From contig NZ_BJZV01000015.1 in NCBI RefSeq assembly GCF_007992215.1, positions 1 to 64,000 of the forward strand: a DNA stretch of 64,000 nt. Direction: 5' to 3'. This document shows positions 18,031 through 26,877 of this stretch, piece after piece. The notes beneath the pieces were generated by a model. It made no database searches and was not told the DNA's origin. It worked only from the letters and a program-made list of their open reading frames with translations. The stretch's first letter is position 1; every line of letters begins with the position of its first letter. The DNA is from Methylobacterium gnaphalii. GTDB lineage: Bacteria > Pseudomonadota > Alphaproteobacteria > Rhizobiales > Beijerinckiaceae. Made by a program: the position numbers and the translations under genes.

Positions 18031-18663
18031 TCAGGCGTTGGGGAGACCGTCCAAGTCGAGCAGGTCTCGTCGCCCCTCCAGCCTGAGCAGGAAGCTCTTC
18101 GTCCCCAGACCTCCCGCGAAGCCAGTCAGCTTTCCCGACGCGCCGATGACCCGGTGGCAGGGTGCGATGATCGAGATTGGATTCTTTCCGTTCGCCGCGC
18201 CAACCGCCCGCACCGCTTTGGGCTGACCGATCTGAACGGCGATCTGCCCATAGGACCGCGTCTCGCCGAAGGGGATCGTCAGGAGTGCCTGCCAGACCTG
18301 CTGCTGAGAGGGCGTGCCCTGGAAATCGAGAGCGAGCGAGAATTTGCGGAGCCGCCCCGCGAAATACTCTGTCAGCTGCCGTTGGGCTTCGGCCAGCACC
18401 GGATGCCCTGCATCCTCACGGCTCGTGCTGACACGGACCCGCAACGGATCGTCGCCCTCCCACAGCACTGCCGCGAAGCCACGTTCGCTGGCTACAAGCG
18501 TGAGCGCGCCAACCGGCGACGGCATGGTCGTATGAACGCAGGCCGTCAGAGGGGTTTCGAGGGGCGTGGATGTGCCGACTGGGATTGGCATGAACTGATC
18601 TCCCCGCACGTCGACTGTCCCATCCGCCAAGGCGCAGGAAAGCTCATTCGGTTCGAAGATCAT
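18031..18663 (-). CDS. ogt: Methylated-DNA--protein-cysteine methyltransferase
   Basis: Suicidal repair protein that takes the methyl group from O6-methylguanine. The 210-residue protein has the active-site motif IIAPCHRVIGASG with the acceptor Cys and the DNA-binding wing PFGETRSYGQIA, QVWQALLTIP before it. The N-terminal extension before MPSPVGALTLVA is longer than usual, so starts at 18591 or later are possible. It lies 10 bases downstream of the tRNA-Thr gene on the same strand. Confidence 0.88.
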   Translation of the reverse strand: MIFEPNELSCALADGTVDVRGDQFMPIPVGTSTPLETPLTACVHTTMPSPVGALTLVASERGFAAVLWEGDDPLRVRVSTSREDAGHPVLAEAQRQLTEYFAGRLRKFSLALDFQGTPSQQQVWQALLTIPFGETRSYGQIAVQIGQPKAVRAVGAANGKNPISIIAPCHRVIGASGKLTGFAGGLGTKSFLLRLEGRRDLLDLDGLPNA

Positions 18664-18673
18664 GGGGATCAGG

Positions 18674-18749
18674 TGGTGCCGCTTGAGGGATTCGAACCCC
18701 CGACCCCCTCATTACGAATGAGGTGCTCTACCAGCTGAGCTAAAGCGGC
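18674..18749 (-). tRNA. tRNA-Thr (anticodon CGU)
   Basis: Read on the minus strand, the cloverleaf is complete: acceptor gccgctt / aagcggc, D arm gctc / gagc, anticodon stem cctca / tgagg with loop ttcgtaa (anticodon CGT, threonine ACG codons), T arm with ttcgaat, discriminator A and an encoded CCA. Length is 76 with CCA. Confidence 0.97.
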
Positions 18750-18864
18750 TGAACCGACTCGGATCAATGGCCGAGCCGTCCCGTTGGGCACAGGCTCTTA
18801 GAGACCGTACCGCGCCTTGGCAAGGCTGGCGCGAGCACGGTGTCAACTTCTCCGCAGCCTGCAA

Positions 18865-19344
18865 TCACCACATCCCGCGCGCGCCAAACCCGGCCCAGCT
18901 CGATGCGGCAACGGCGCTACAGATCGAGCGATCGATCTTGAGCAGAATGTTCGAGCCTGCCGTAACCCGGCCGGAGGCGTCGCGCAGAGGCGTCGGGTAA
19001 GGCATGAAGCAGATCTTGCGGCCATCCGGTCGCTCAAGGATGTGCTGGATTCCGCGAACGGCGCGGCCTTCCCTCAACGAAACGGCCATAGAGCACTCGT
19101 CGTGAGCCAGCTCGGATCCGTCGGCCTCGAAGAGCCGCCAGGCGCCGCACCAGCGAGCCTTACCCAGCACGGGGCGGAAGCCCCACAGCTTGGCCGCCGC
19201 ATCGTTGTAATAGGTGAGCCAGCCCTCGGCATCGGTCGTGTAAAGGGCTGCAGGAATCTGCCGGAACAGTTCGGCCCGCGAGGGCTCGTAATTCCAGTCG
19301 GAATCCGGTGCGTCGAAATCGTAGTCGATGCCTTCGAGGTCCAT
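18865..19344 (-). CDS. PAS domain protein
   Basis: A 159-residue soluble protein with one PAS domain and no output domain. The PAS start is FRQIPAALYTTDAEGWLTYYNDAAAKLWGF, followed by CGAWRLFEADGSEL and the beta-sheet end KICFMPYPTPLRDASGRVTAG. The ATG at 19344 is preceded by gggagg. A lone PAS domain may bind a small ligand or work with a partner protein. No kinase gene abuts it. Confidence 0.8.
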   Translation of the reverse strand: MDLEGIDYDFDAPDSDWNYEPSRAELFRQIPAALYTTDAEGWLTYYNDAAAKLWGFRPVLGKARWCGAWRLFEADGSELAHDECSMAVSLREGRAVRGIQHILERPDGRKICFMPYPTPLRDASGRVTAGSNILLKIDRSICSAVAASSWAGFGARGMW

Positions 19345-19793
19345 AGTGCCTCCCGCAACAGACGAGCCGAAGCCCAGGGCGAAGACCGCGGCCGGTCTCC
19401 GTTTGCCCCCATCTGTCGCGTGTACCTGTGAGCCTCCCGGCTGCTTTTCGCAGGCCGCCCGAGGCTCGTCGGTGAGCGCCGGCGGGCGCGCACTCCAGAT
19501 CGTCCAACCCAACAGGATTGTGCCTGAACAGCTTCCGGGGGCGGTTGCTGCTCCGACGCCATGACCGGGATGACCAGTCTGGGCTCTCATGCTGAGCCGT
19601 GTACGGACGCAATGGTCAAAACATGAAAAAAACTTCGATGCAAGTAGGCTCAACCATTGGTGCAATGCGATATTTTGCCTTTCGCTGATCAGCCCTTCGG
19701 GTCGCGGCTGGGTCGTCAGTATCTCCCCCCAGTGCAGCGTGTCGCAGTCTGGGTGATTGATGCCGGACTCGCGCTTCCCCTATGGTCGGCCGC
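19345..19793. other. Intergenic region, no supported gene
   Basis: About 450 bp between the divergent PAS and exonuclease genes. It is locally less GC-rich near 19615-19690 (aaaacatgaaaaaaacttcg), which suits promoters, but no sigma-factor motif was clear. Confidence 0.4.
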
Positions 19794-20717
19794 ATGGACG
19801 CGATCGCGATCGATTTCGAGACGGCCAACGAGCGCCGGGACAGCGCCTGCGCAGTCGGGCTCGCCTGGATCGAAGGCGGTCGCGTCGTGCGGCGCGAAAC
19901 CCGGCTGATCCGACCGCCGGAGCTGCGCTTCTCGCCGGGTAACATCCGCATCCACGGCATCCTGCCCGCCGATGTACGCGATCAGTCGAACCTGCCCGAA
20001 GCCATGGCGGAGTTCCTGCCGGACCTCACGGACAGGCTGGTGCTCGCGCACAATGCGGGCTTCGATATGGGTGTGCTTTCGGCCTCGCTCGCCGCCTGGG
20101 GCCGGCCGGTGCCGCCTCTGCGATACCTCTGCACGCTGCGGATCGCGCGGCAGGTTTTTCCCGATCCTGCCGGGTGCGGGCTAGCCAAGGTCGCCGCGCG
20201 CCTCGGTATCCGCTTCGAGCACCATGATGCGGGCGAGGATGCCTATGCCTGTGCTGAGATCGCCCTGGCGGCAATGCGCGAGACCGGCTCCGACAGCGTC
20301 TCGGATCTACCGCGGGCCCTGAGGCTTCCAGCGGTCGTCATCCCTGGCGGTTACGTCCCTGATTCCGAGGCCTCGAACTCGACAGCCTCGCGCGCGCTGC
20401 TCGCCGGGCGGAGACAGCCCAAGGCTGCGCCAGCCCTGCGGTTCTCGGTCCGTGGCAGCAAGGGAAACCGTTACGACGTGGTGCTGGAGGAGCGCAGCTT
20501 CGGGCTCTATCTGCGCTGCGACTGTACAGCTGGCCGACACCGTCGGCGCTGCCGCCATGTCGATGCGATGATCGACGGAGACGTCACCGATCTGATGTCC
20601 GGCAATCTCGGCGATGTCGAGCGCTTGCGTCTCCGCATTCTGGCGTCTGGTGCGCCTGTCGAGCCGAGCCGCGACAGAGCGCCAGTCGAGCTACGCAGGC
20701 AGGCTGACTTCGCCTGA
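19794..20717 (+). CDS. DEDDh exonuclease fused to a SWIM zinc finger
   Basis: A 307-residue protein with an N-terminal 3'-5' exonuclease domain of the DnaQ/DEDDh class: DFE at residues 7-9 (Exo I), AHNAGFD with Asp91 (Exo II) and HDAGED with His144 and Asp149 (Exo III). After a Ser-rich linker a compact C-terminal domain has a CxC-x8-CxH pattern (Cys242, Cys244, Cys253, His255), the SWIM zinc-finger signature, inside an otherwise beta-rich stretch RFSVRGSKGNRYDVVLEERSF. The fusion suggests a nuclease with an added DNA- or protein-binding zinc module; the target is unknown. ATG at 19782 is an alternative start. Confidence 0.75.
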   Translation: MDAIAIDFETANERRDSACAVGLAWIEGGRVVRRETRLIRPPELRFSPGNIRIHGILPADVRDQSNLPEAMAEFLPDLTDRLVLAHNAGFDMGVLSASLAAWGRPVPPLRYLCTLRIARQVFPDPAGCGLAKVAARLGIRFEHHDAGEDAYACAEIALAAMRETGSDSVSDLPRALRLPAVVIPGGYVPDSEASNSTASRALLAGRRQPKAAPALRFSVRGSKGNRYDVVLEERSFGLYLRCDCTAGRHRRRCRHVDAMIDGDVTDLMSGNLGDVERLRLRILASGAPVEPSRDRAPVELRRQADFA

Positions 20718-20723
20718 CCCGCC

Positions 20724-20975
20724 TCAGCGGCGCCGAGCGGGCGTGCGCAACGGCTCGATGCTGACGGCGCGGCGCCAGAGCTGCAGCATGATCCAGGCCG
20801 CGCCGAGGCTGAACAACGCCATCAGGACGTGGCCGATCGTATCGCCGAGCTCGAACAAACCGGCCAGCGCCCAGCCGGCCGCGACTGCTGCAGCGAAGAC
20901 CTCGGTCCCGACCAGCACCATCAGGCTGACGATCGTGATCAGGTTACGGGTGTTCACGGGCTGAGACCCTGTCAT
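20724..20975 (-). CDS. Small membrane protein, two helices
   Basis: An 83-residue protein with two predicted transmembrane segments (LITIVSLMVLVGTEVFAAAV and TIGHVLMALFSLGAAWIMLQ) joined by a short acidic loop, and a basic C-terminal tail (RRR). It lies 66 bp downstream of the regA stop in the same direction, so it could be the last gene of the regB-regA transcript. No family was recognised. Confidence 0.6.
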   Translation of the reverse strand: MTGSQPVNTRNLITIVSLMVLVGTEVFAAAVAAGWALAGLFELGDTIGHVLMALFSLGAAWIMLQLWRRAVSIEPLRTPARRR

Positions 20976-21041
20976 CCAATTCGGCGTTCACGCGCAGTAG
21001 CGCGAGAGCACCCGCGCGTGCAACCGATGCTCGCTTGCAGG

Positions 21042-21668
21042 TCAGCGCGGGGCGCGCTTGGCGAGGATCCGCTGCAGCGTACGCCGATGCATGTTCAGAC
21101 GGCGCGCGGTCTCGGACACGTTGCGCTGACACAGCTCGTAGACGCGCTGGATGTGCTCCCAGCGTACGCGGTCCGCCGACATCGGATTCTCCGGCGGATC
21201 GGCTCGCTCGCCCGGTTGCGCCATGAGCGTACCGTGGATCTCGTCGGCATCGGCTGGCTTGGCGAGATAGTCGAAGGCGCCGAGCTTCACGGCCGTAACG
21301 GCCGTCGCGATGTTGCCGTAACCGGTGAGCACCACGCCGCGCGCCTCCGGCCGGCGCTCCTTGAGCCGGGCAATGACGTCGAGGCCATTCCCGTCGCCGA
21401 GCCGCATGTCGATGACGGCGAAGGCAGGCGGCTCGCGGTCGACCGCGGCGACGCCCTCGGCCACGCTCTCAGCGACCTGGACCTGATAGCCGCGCGCCTC
21501 CATGGCCCGCGCGAGCCGGGTCGAGAACGGACGGTCGTCGTCGAGGATCAGCAGGCTGCGGTCGCTGAACGCGGCGAGCGGATCGGAATCAGACAGCACC
21601 CCCGCATCGTTTCCGTGGGTCGGCGCGCCGCTGTGACTGAGCATGCGACTATCCTCTTGGTCGGTCAC
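21042..21668 (-). CDS. regA: Response regulator RegA/ActR/PrrA
   Basis: A global redox response regulator controlling respiration, carbon and nitrogen metabolism in alphaproteobacteria. The receiver domain has LLILDDDRPF, phosphoacceptor Asp87 in VIDMRLGDGNGLDV, and GVVLTGYGNIATAV with the Lys in YLAKPADA. The C-terminus carries the Fis-type helix-turn-helix typical of the family, WEHIQRVYELCQRNVSETARRLNMHRRTLQRILAKR. The residues before LLILDDD are longer than usual, so GTG at 21668 may not be the true start. It follows regB by 12 bp on the same strand. Confidence 0.92.
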   Translation of the reverse strand: MTDQEDSRMLSHSGAPTHGNDAGVLSDSDPLAAFSDRSLLILDDDRPFSTRLARAMEARGYQVQVAESVAEGVAAVDREPPAFAVIDMRLGDGNGLDVIARLKERRPEARGVVLTGYGNIATAVTAVKLGAFDYLAKPADADEIHGTLMAQPGERADPPENPMSADRVRWEHIQRVYELCQRNVSETARRLNMHRRTLQRILAKRAPR

Positions 21669-21680
21669 CTAATCTTCGAC

Positions 21681-23063
21681 TTATATGGGTGCGGCGACGC
21701 GTTCCGGCAGGGGTCGAACCGAATTGTGCGCGATAAATTCGCCGGCGACCGATCCACGCTCGAAGATGTGCCGCGCCCAGGAAATTCGGGCCACGGCGCC
21801 GCGCATGTCGGGGCCTGTGTCATTCGATAGCGCGAGCTGCGCGCCCGATCGCTCGATCAGGGTTTTGGCGATGAACAATCCGAGGCCGAGCCCCGACCCG
21901 ACGGAGTCGGGCGCCGTCGAGGGGGCCGGGCTGCGGGTGGTAACGTAGGGCTCGCCGGCACGCAGCAGCACCTCACTCGGGAAGCCGGGGCCGTCGTCCC
22001 GGACTTCGAGAGAGACCCGGTCGAGCGTCCATCGCGCCTGGATCACCACGCGTGATTCGGCGAAGTCGACGGCGTTATCGAGGATGTTCGCGAGGCCGAA
22101 CATCACGCCAGGGTTCCGCCGACAGGACGGTTCCGGCCCCTCCCCGCCCTTGACGACCTCGACGACGATGCCAAGAGCCCGTTGCGGTGCGACCAGCTCC
22201 TCGATCAGGTGGCCGAAAGTCAGCGTCTGCAGGAAGCCTTCGTCCTCGTCGAGGGAGGTGAGCTTTGAGAGGATCCCGCGGCAGCGATCCACCTGGTCGC
22301 GCAGCAATTTGAGGTCGTCGGCAATCGCCAGCGTCGCGCTGGGACCGAGCTGCCGGTCGAGCTCCTTTGCTACGACCATGATGGTGCCCAACGGTGTGCC
22401 GAGTTCGTGCGCCGCCGCGGCCGCCAGCCCGTCGAGCTGCGAGAGGTGCTGCTCGCGCGCCAGCACCAGCTCGGTCGCCGCAAGCGCCTGGGCCAGCTGT
22501 CTCGCCTCTTCGGCGACGCGCCAGGCATAGACACCAGTGAACGCGGTGCCGAGCAGGATCGCCGTCCAGACGCCGGACACGTAGAGAAACGGCAGTTCGA
22601 TGCGCCCGTCGGCGAACCAGGGCAGCGGTTGGTGCACCAGCGCCAGCAACGTCGCCAGCCCGATCGCGAGCATGCCGAGCGCCAGGGTCCGCTCGGGCGG
22701 CAGGGCAGTGGCAGAGATAAGCACGGGCGCGAGGAACAGCAGCGAGAACGGGTTCTGCAATCCCCCGGTGAGGAACAGCAGCGCCGCGAGCTGCACGATG
22801 TCGAACGCGAGCAGCAGCGCGGCGGAATCGTCGCTGAGCCGGTAGCTTGCGGGAAAGCGGATCCGAAGCGCCAGGTTCAACCACGACGAGATCGCGATCA
22901 CCAGGAAGCACCAGCCGAAGGGCAGGCGCAGGCCAAGCCCGAACTGCGCGCCGAGCACCGCAGCGCTCTGCCCGGTCAGGGCGAGCCAGCGCAGGCGCAC
23001 GAAGGTGTCGAGCCGGAGATGCCGCGCGTCGTTCACGACGGATCCGCTGCCCATCTCACTCAC
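21681..23063 (-). CDS. regB: Redox sensor histidine kinase RegB/ActS/PrrB
   Basis: A membrane histidine kinase that senses the ubiquinone pool and phosphorylates RegA. The 460-residue protein has several N-terminal transmembrane helices, the quinone-binding heptapeptide GGLQNPF (residues 100-106), the H-box AAAHELGTPLGT (His219), the redox-sensing Cys in DQVDRCRGIL (Cys261) and the ATP-binding domain with N box and GSGLGLGLFIAKTL. Both the quinone site and the redox Cys are intact, so redox control should be functional. It is the first gene of the regBA unit. Confidence 0.93.
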   Translation of the reverse strand: MSEMGSGSVVNDARHLRLDTFVRLRWLALTGQSAAVLGAQFGLGLRLPFGWCFLVIAISSWLNLALRIRFPASYRLSDDSAALLLAFDIVQLAALLFLTGGLQNPFSLLFLAPVLISATALPPERTLALGMLAIGLATLLALVHQPLPWFADGRIELPFLYVSGVWTAILLGTAFTGVYAWRVAEEARQLAQALAATELVLAREQHLSQLDGLAAAAAHELGTPLGTIMVVAKELDRQLGPSATLAIADDLKLLRDQVDRCRGILSKLTSLDEDEGFLQTLTFGHLIEELVAPQRALGIVVEVVKGGEGPEPSCRRNPGVMFGLANILDNAVDFAESRVVIQARWTLDRVSLEVRDDGPGFPSEVLLRAGEPYVTTRSPAPSTAPDSVGSGLGLGLFIAKTLIERSGAQLALSNDTGPDMRGAVARISWARHIFERGSVAGEFIAHNSVRPLPERVAAPI

Positions 23064-23240
23064 GATTGTTCAGATCCCATCGCGCAGCAACCGACCCGTC
23101 AACGCCGGTGCAGATCAATCCGGGAAGAGGATGGTACACCGATTGGTTCCCGGGACAGGAGTTTGCCGAAAAGATCAATTCTGCCGGGCGCCGTCGATTG
23201 TTAAGACGCGTCGGTACACGTGCGCACAAGGGAAGTCGTC

Positions 23241-24515
23241 ATGGACCTCGCCTACGCTTGGTACGAAGCGATGAGGGCGATGCTGGCGCCGGCTCGCGTT
23301 GCCGCGGACATGACGCGGCACGGATTGGAAAACCCAGCCAACCCTCTGGCCTACTCGCAGTATTTCCGGCCGGTCGCCGCTGCCTGCGAGATGTTCGAGC
23401 GCGCAACGCGCCGCTACGGCAAGCCCGCCTTCGATCTCAAGAGCGCGGTGATCGACGGCAACGTCGTACCGGTTTCCGAGCGCGTCGTCTGGTCCCGGTC
23501 CTTCTGCCAAGTCATCACCTTTGACCGCGGCTTCGTACGTGGGCCGGCCGAGCCCGATCCGAAGCTTCTCATCGTCGCGCCAATGTCCGGCCACTACGCC
23601 ACGCTGCTGCGTGGCACGGTCGAGGCCATGCTGCCCAACCATCAGGTGTTCATCACCGATTGGACCGATGCCCGTATGGTGCCGCTGCTCGACGGCGTGT
23701 TCGACCTCGACGCCTATATCGACTACCTGCGCGACATCTTCCGGGATCTTGGGCCAGACCTGCACGTCATGGCGGTCTGCCAGCCGGCGGTACCGGTGAT
23801 CGCAGCCATCGCCCTGATGGAGGCAGAGAATTCGCCGAACATCCCGGTCTCGATGACACTGATGGGCGGACCGGTCGACACACGCCGGTCGCCTACCGCC
23901 GTCAACTGCCTGGCGCAGGAGCGCGGCATGAGGTGGTTCGAGCAGAACTGCATCACGGTGGTGCCGCCGATCTATCCGGGCGTGTTCCGGCGTGTGTATC
24001 CGGGCTTCCTGCAGCTCTCGGGCTTCATGGCGATGAACCTCGACCGCCACGTCACGGCGCATAGCGACATGTTCCATCACCTTGTCACCGGCGACGGCGA
24101 ATCGGCGGAGAAGCACCGCGACTTCTACGACGAATACCTCGCCGTGATGGACCTGACGGCGGAGTTCTATCTGCAGACGGTGCAGACCGTGTTCGTGGAT
24201 CATGCTCTACCGAAGGGCGAGATGATGCACGGCGATACGCCGGTCGACCTCAGCGCCATTCGCCGCTGTGCGATTCTCGCCGTCGAGGGTGAGAACGACG
24301 ACATCTCAGGCGTCGGCCAGACCAAGGCGGCCCTCGACCTGACGCCGAACCTGCCTGCGGAGCGCAAGGCGTACCACCTCCAGGAGAGGGTCGGCCATTA
24401 CGGTGTGTTCAACGGCTCGCGCTTCCGCTCGGTGATCGCGCCGCGCATTGCGCGCTTCATCCGCGCCATGGAAGGCAGACAGTCCTCGGGCCGCCACCTG
24501 CGGGAGGTCGGCTGA
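23241..24515 (+). CDS. phaZ: Intracellular polyhydroxyalkanoate depolymerase, copy 2
   Basis: A second PhaZ, 424 residues, homologous over its whole length to the copy at 16634. It has MDLAYAWYEAMRAML, VAPMSGHYATLLRGTV, FITDWTDARM, and VCQPAVPVIAA with nucleophile Cys180. It differs in a longer stretch between the N-terminal region and the core (about residues 66-105) and lacks the His-rich tail of copy 1. A ribosome site (aagggaag) precedes the ATG at 23241. It is divergent from regB. Confidence 0.92.
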   Translation: MDLAYAWYEAMRAMLAPARVAADMTRHGLENPANPLAYSQYFRPVAAACEMFERATRRYGKPAFDLKSAVIDGNVVPVSERVVWSRSFCQVITFDRGFVRGPAEPDPKLLIVAPMSGHYATLLRGTVEAMLPNHQVFITDWTDARMVPLLDGVFDLDAYIDYLRDIFRDLGPDLHVMAVCQPAVPVIAAIALMEAENSPNIPVSMTLMGGPVDTRRSPTAVNCLAQERGMRWFEQNCITVVPPIYPGVFRRVYPGFLQLSGFMAMNLDRHVTAHSDMFHHLVTGDGESAEKHRDFYDEYLAVMDLTAEFYLQTVQTVFVDHALPKGEMMHGDTPVDLSAIRRCAILAVEGENDDISGVGQTKAALDLTPNLPAERKAYHLQERVGHYGVFNGSRFRSVIAPRIARFIRAMEGRQSSGRHLREVG

Positions 24516-24686
24516 TCGTATGGCGTAGCCTGGCTGGAGGATGGCAAGCGCGTGGATGCGCCGCTATGACCAGGCCGGCATCACCCTCTCGGCAATGCGG
24601 CTGTCGCTCACGCTTTCGCCCCAGTGTGATGGCCAGCTTTGTACGAAGTTTCGAACGCGGCGAACGGGAGGCCGCAAAGCGACACC

Positions 24687-25430
24687 ATGGCCATCGCGCT
24701 GAGATCCATGCTGCTGCGTACGCCCGATCCGGATTTTCTGGAGATCCGGCACGAGGGCGTCGACCTGCACATCGTCCTGCGGCGGCGCCCGACCGCGCGG
24801 CGGCTCACGCTGCGGGTCTCGAACGCCACGGGCGAGGTCATCATGACCTTGCCGAGCCGCACTTCCCTGGCGGTCGCTCAGAAATTCGCCGTCAGCCACG
24901 GCGGTTGGATCGTGGCACGGCTGGCAAAGGTCCCGGCGCGCGTCACCTTCGAGTCCGGTGCCGACATCCCGTTGCGCGGAGAGGTGCACCGGATCGTCCA
25001 TCGCACGGGGCGCGCTGCCTGCACCGTCGAGCGGGCCGGCGAGGAGGCGATGATCGTGGTCTCCGGCGACGCCGCCCACCTATCACGCCGGGTCCGCGAC
25101 TTCCTGCAGCGCGAGGCGCGGCGCGACCTCACCTCCGCCGCCGAGGTCTACGCAGCGCGCCTCGGCGAGCGCCCCAGGCGCATTACGGTGCGGGACACGC
25201 GCAGCCGCTGGGGTTCCTGCACGGCGAGCGGCGAGTTGAACTTCTCGTGGCGGCTGATCCTCGCGCCCCCCATGGTGCTCGACTATCTGGTTGCGCACGA
25301 GATGGCGCATATGCGCGAGATGAATCACTCGGTTCGGTTCTGGAACCTCGTCGAGTCCGTCTGCCCGAATGTCGACGAGGCCGAGCGCTGGCTGAAACGG
25401 TACGGCTCGGAACTGCACCGCTACGGCTGA
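24687..25430 (+). CDS. YgjP-like metallopeptidase (SprT-type, DUF45)
   Basis: A 247-residue predicted zinc peptidase of the YgjP/DUF45 family. Conserved parts are the RRRPTARRLTLRV region, DTRSRWGSCTASGELNFSWRL and the zinc motif VAHEMAHMREMNHS with the catalytic Glu. No signal peptide is present, so it should be cytoplasmic. It follows phaZ copy 2 by about 170 bp. The substrate is unknown. Confidence 0.88.
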   Translation: MAIALRSMLLRTPDPDFLEIRHEGVDLHIVLRRRPTARRLTLRVSNATGEVIMTLPSRTSLAVAQKFAVSHGGWIVARLAKVPARVTFESGADIPLRGEVHRIVHRTGRAACTVERAGEEAMIVVSGDAAHLSRRVRDFLQREARRDLTSAAEVYAARLGERPRRITVRDTRSRWGSCTASGELNFSWRLILAPPMVLDYLVAHEMAHMREMNHSVRFWNLVESVCPNVDEAERWLKRYGSELHRYG

Positions 25431-25437
25431 GGGCCGC

Positions 25438-25848
25438 TCAGCCCCGGCTGCGCAGCGTCGCCCGGTCGATGATGCGAGGCGCCGGCCAGGCCGGACGCGG
25501 GTCCGTGTGACCGGGCCAGAGGTTGCGGGGCGCCACGTTATCGCAGACCTCGCGCTGCCGGAGTACGGGCTGGCCGAGCGAGTCGCGGCGCGTGATCGTC
25601 CCGCCCTCGTGACAGAACCCCGCGATCGCCGCCGAGCGACGGCCCCGACGGCCGCTGGACGCAACAGGCGGGTGCTCGATGGTGAGCGGCGCCTGATGGT
25701 TCAGCGAGCGCTCGACATAGGTCGTCGTCTCCTCGGGAGGCAGGTATTCCGATTCCTCGAAAGGCAGAGACAGAGCCGACGCACCGCCCGTGCTCGCGAG
25801 AAGCAGCGGTGCGAAGATGGCGAGGCTACGGAGCGCTTTGCGGTTCAT
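25438..25848 (-). CDS. Small exported hypothetical protein
   Basis: A 136-residue product with a clear signal peptide (RSLAIFAPLLLASTGGASALS). The mature part has an acidic, Pro-rich opening (FEESEYLPPEETTTYVERS) and a later region with two Cys (GFCHEGGTI and REVCDNV) that could pair. No domain was recognised. It converges on the YgjP gene, with the stops only 7 bp apart. Confidence 0.6.
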   Translation of the reverse strand: MNRKALRSLAIFAPLLLASTGGASALSLPFEESEYLPPEETTTYVERSLNHQAPLTIEHPPVASSGRRGRRSAAIAGFCHEGGTITRRDSLGQPVLRQREVCDNVAPRNLWPGHTDPRPAWPAPRIIDRATLRSRG

Positions 25849-26091
25849 GGGCGGTTCCGATCGAAGCTTTCGGTCAGGCTTAGATCGTGAAACGGCCAAG
25901 CGATAGTCCGGTTCGGCCACACTCGCCGCTGTCGCCGTTTCGGAACGATGGTCTTCGTCCGCGAAAGCCGAAACCGCGCACAGTCTGACGGGTTGGATGC
26001 ATCCACCGATCTCCGGACCGCTTGACGCTCGTCTCGGCGTCCCGCTTCCATAATTGGGCCGCCAGCCTGGGCGGTGCTCGACGAGGAAGTC

Positions 26092-26868
26092 ATGCCCGCA
26101 CGCCTCTGGCGCGATTTGAGCACCGTAGATGTGGCTGCGCGCGATATGGCGAGCGCGGTCGCCGTCCTGCCGGTCGCGGCCATCGAGCAGCACGGACCGC
26201 ACCTGCCGCTCGGCACCGATGAGCTCATCGCCGAGGGCTATCTTGCCCGAGCAGCCGCACTGGTGCCGGATGCTCTCGACATACTGACCCTGCCCGTTCA
26301 AGCGGTCGGCAAATCGGATGAGCACGACAGCTTTCCCGGAACACTGACGCTCACCGCCTCAACGGCGCTCTCCGCCTGGGTCGAGATCGGCTCCGGCGTG
26401 CACCGGGCGGGCTGCCGCAGGCTCGTGATCGTCTCCTCGCATGGCGGCAACAGCGCCCTGATCGATCTCGTCGCCGGAGAGCTCCGTGGGCGTCTGGGTA
26501 TGGTCGTCGTGACGACCTCCTGGAACCGGCTCGGCTATCCGGACGGGCTGATCCCCGAGGACGAAATCCGGCACGGCATCCATGGCGGCGCCATCGAGAC
26601 GGCGCTGATGCTCGCGCTGAGGCCAGACCTCGTCCGCCACGAGCAGGCCGGCAATTTCGAGCCTCGCACGGTCGCGATGGAGCGTGAGTACCGGCTGCTG
26701 CGCGCCGGACGCCCCGCGGCCTTCGCCTGGAAGGCCGAGGATCTGCACGCTTCCGGGGCTATCGGCCACGCCGCTCTCGGAACGGCCGAGATCGGCGAGG
26801 CGCTCCTCGACCATGGCGCGCGACGTTTCGTGGAGTTGCTGAGCGAGGTCGCCCGCTTCGAACTCTAG
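26092..26868 (+). CDS. Creatininase-family amidase
   Basis: A 258-residue metal-dependent amidohydrolase of the creatininase family, which includes creatininase and riboflavin or mycofactocin pathway amidases. Signature segments are VLPVAAIEQHGPHLPLGTD, GKSDEHDSFPGTLTLT, VIVSSHGGN and HGIHGGAIETALML with the His/Asp/Glu metal ligands. The ATG at 26092 follows gaggaag. No creatine, mycofactocin or PQQ genes are adjacent, so the substrate cannot be assigned. Confidence 0.85.
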   Translation: MPARLWRDLSTVDVAARDMASAVAVLPVAAIEQHGPHLPLGTDELIAEGYLARAAALVPDALDILTLPVQAVGKSDEHDSFPGTLTLTASTALSAWVEIGSGVHRAGCRRLVIVSSHGGNSALIDLVAGELRGRLGMVVVTTSWNRLGYPDGLIPEDEIRHGIHGGAIETALMLALRPDLVRHEQAGNFEPRTVAMEREYRLLRAGRPAAFAWKAEDLHASGAIGHAALGTAEIGEALLDHGARRFVELLSEVARFEL

Positions 26869-26877
26869 GCGGCGTTT

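Noticed and set aside
23064..23240. RegA-binding or general-stress promoter in the regB / phaZ gap
   Set aside because: No convincing half-sites (GCGNC pairs) or GGAAC-N16-CGTT promoter could be seen by eye.
26092..26868. Creatininase gene as part of a mycofactocin or PQQ cluster
   Set aside because: No mftA-F or pqq genes occur within the window; neighbours are a peptidase and rRNA-modifying enzymes.
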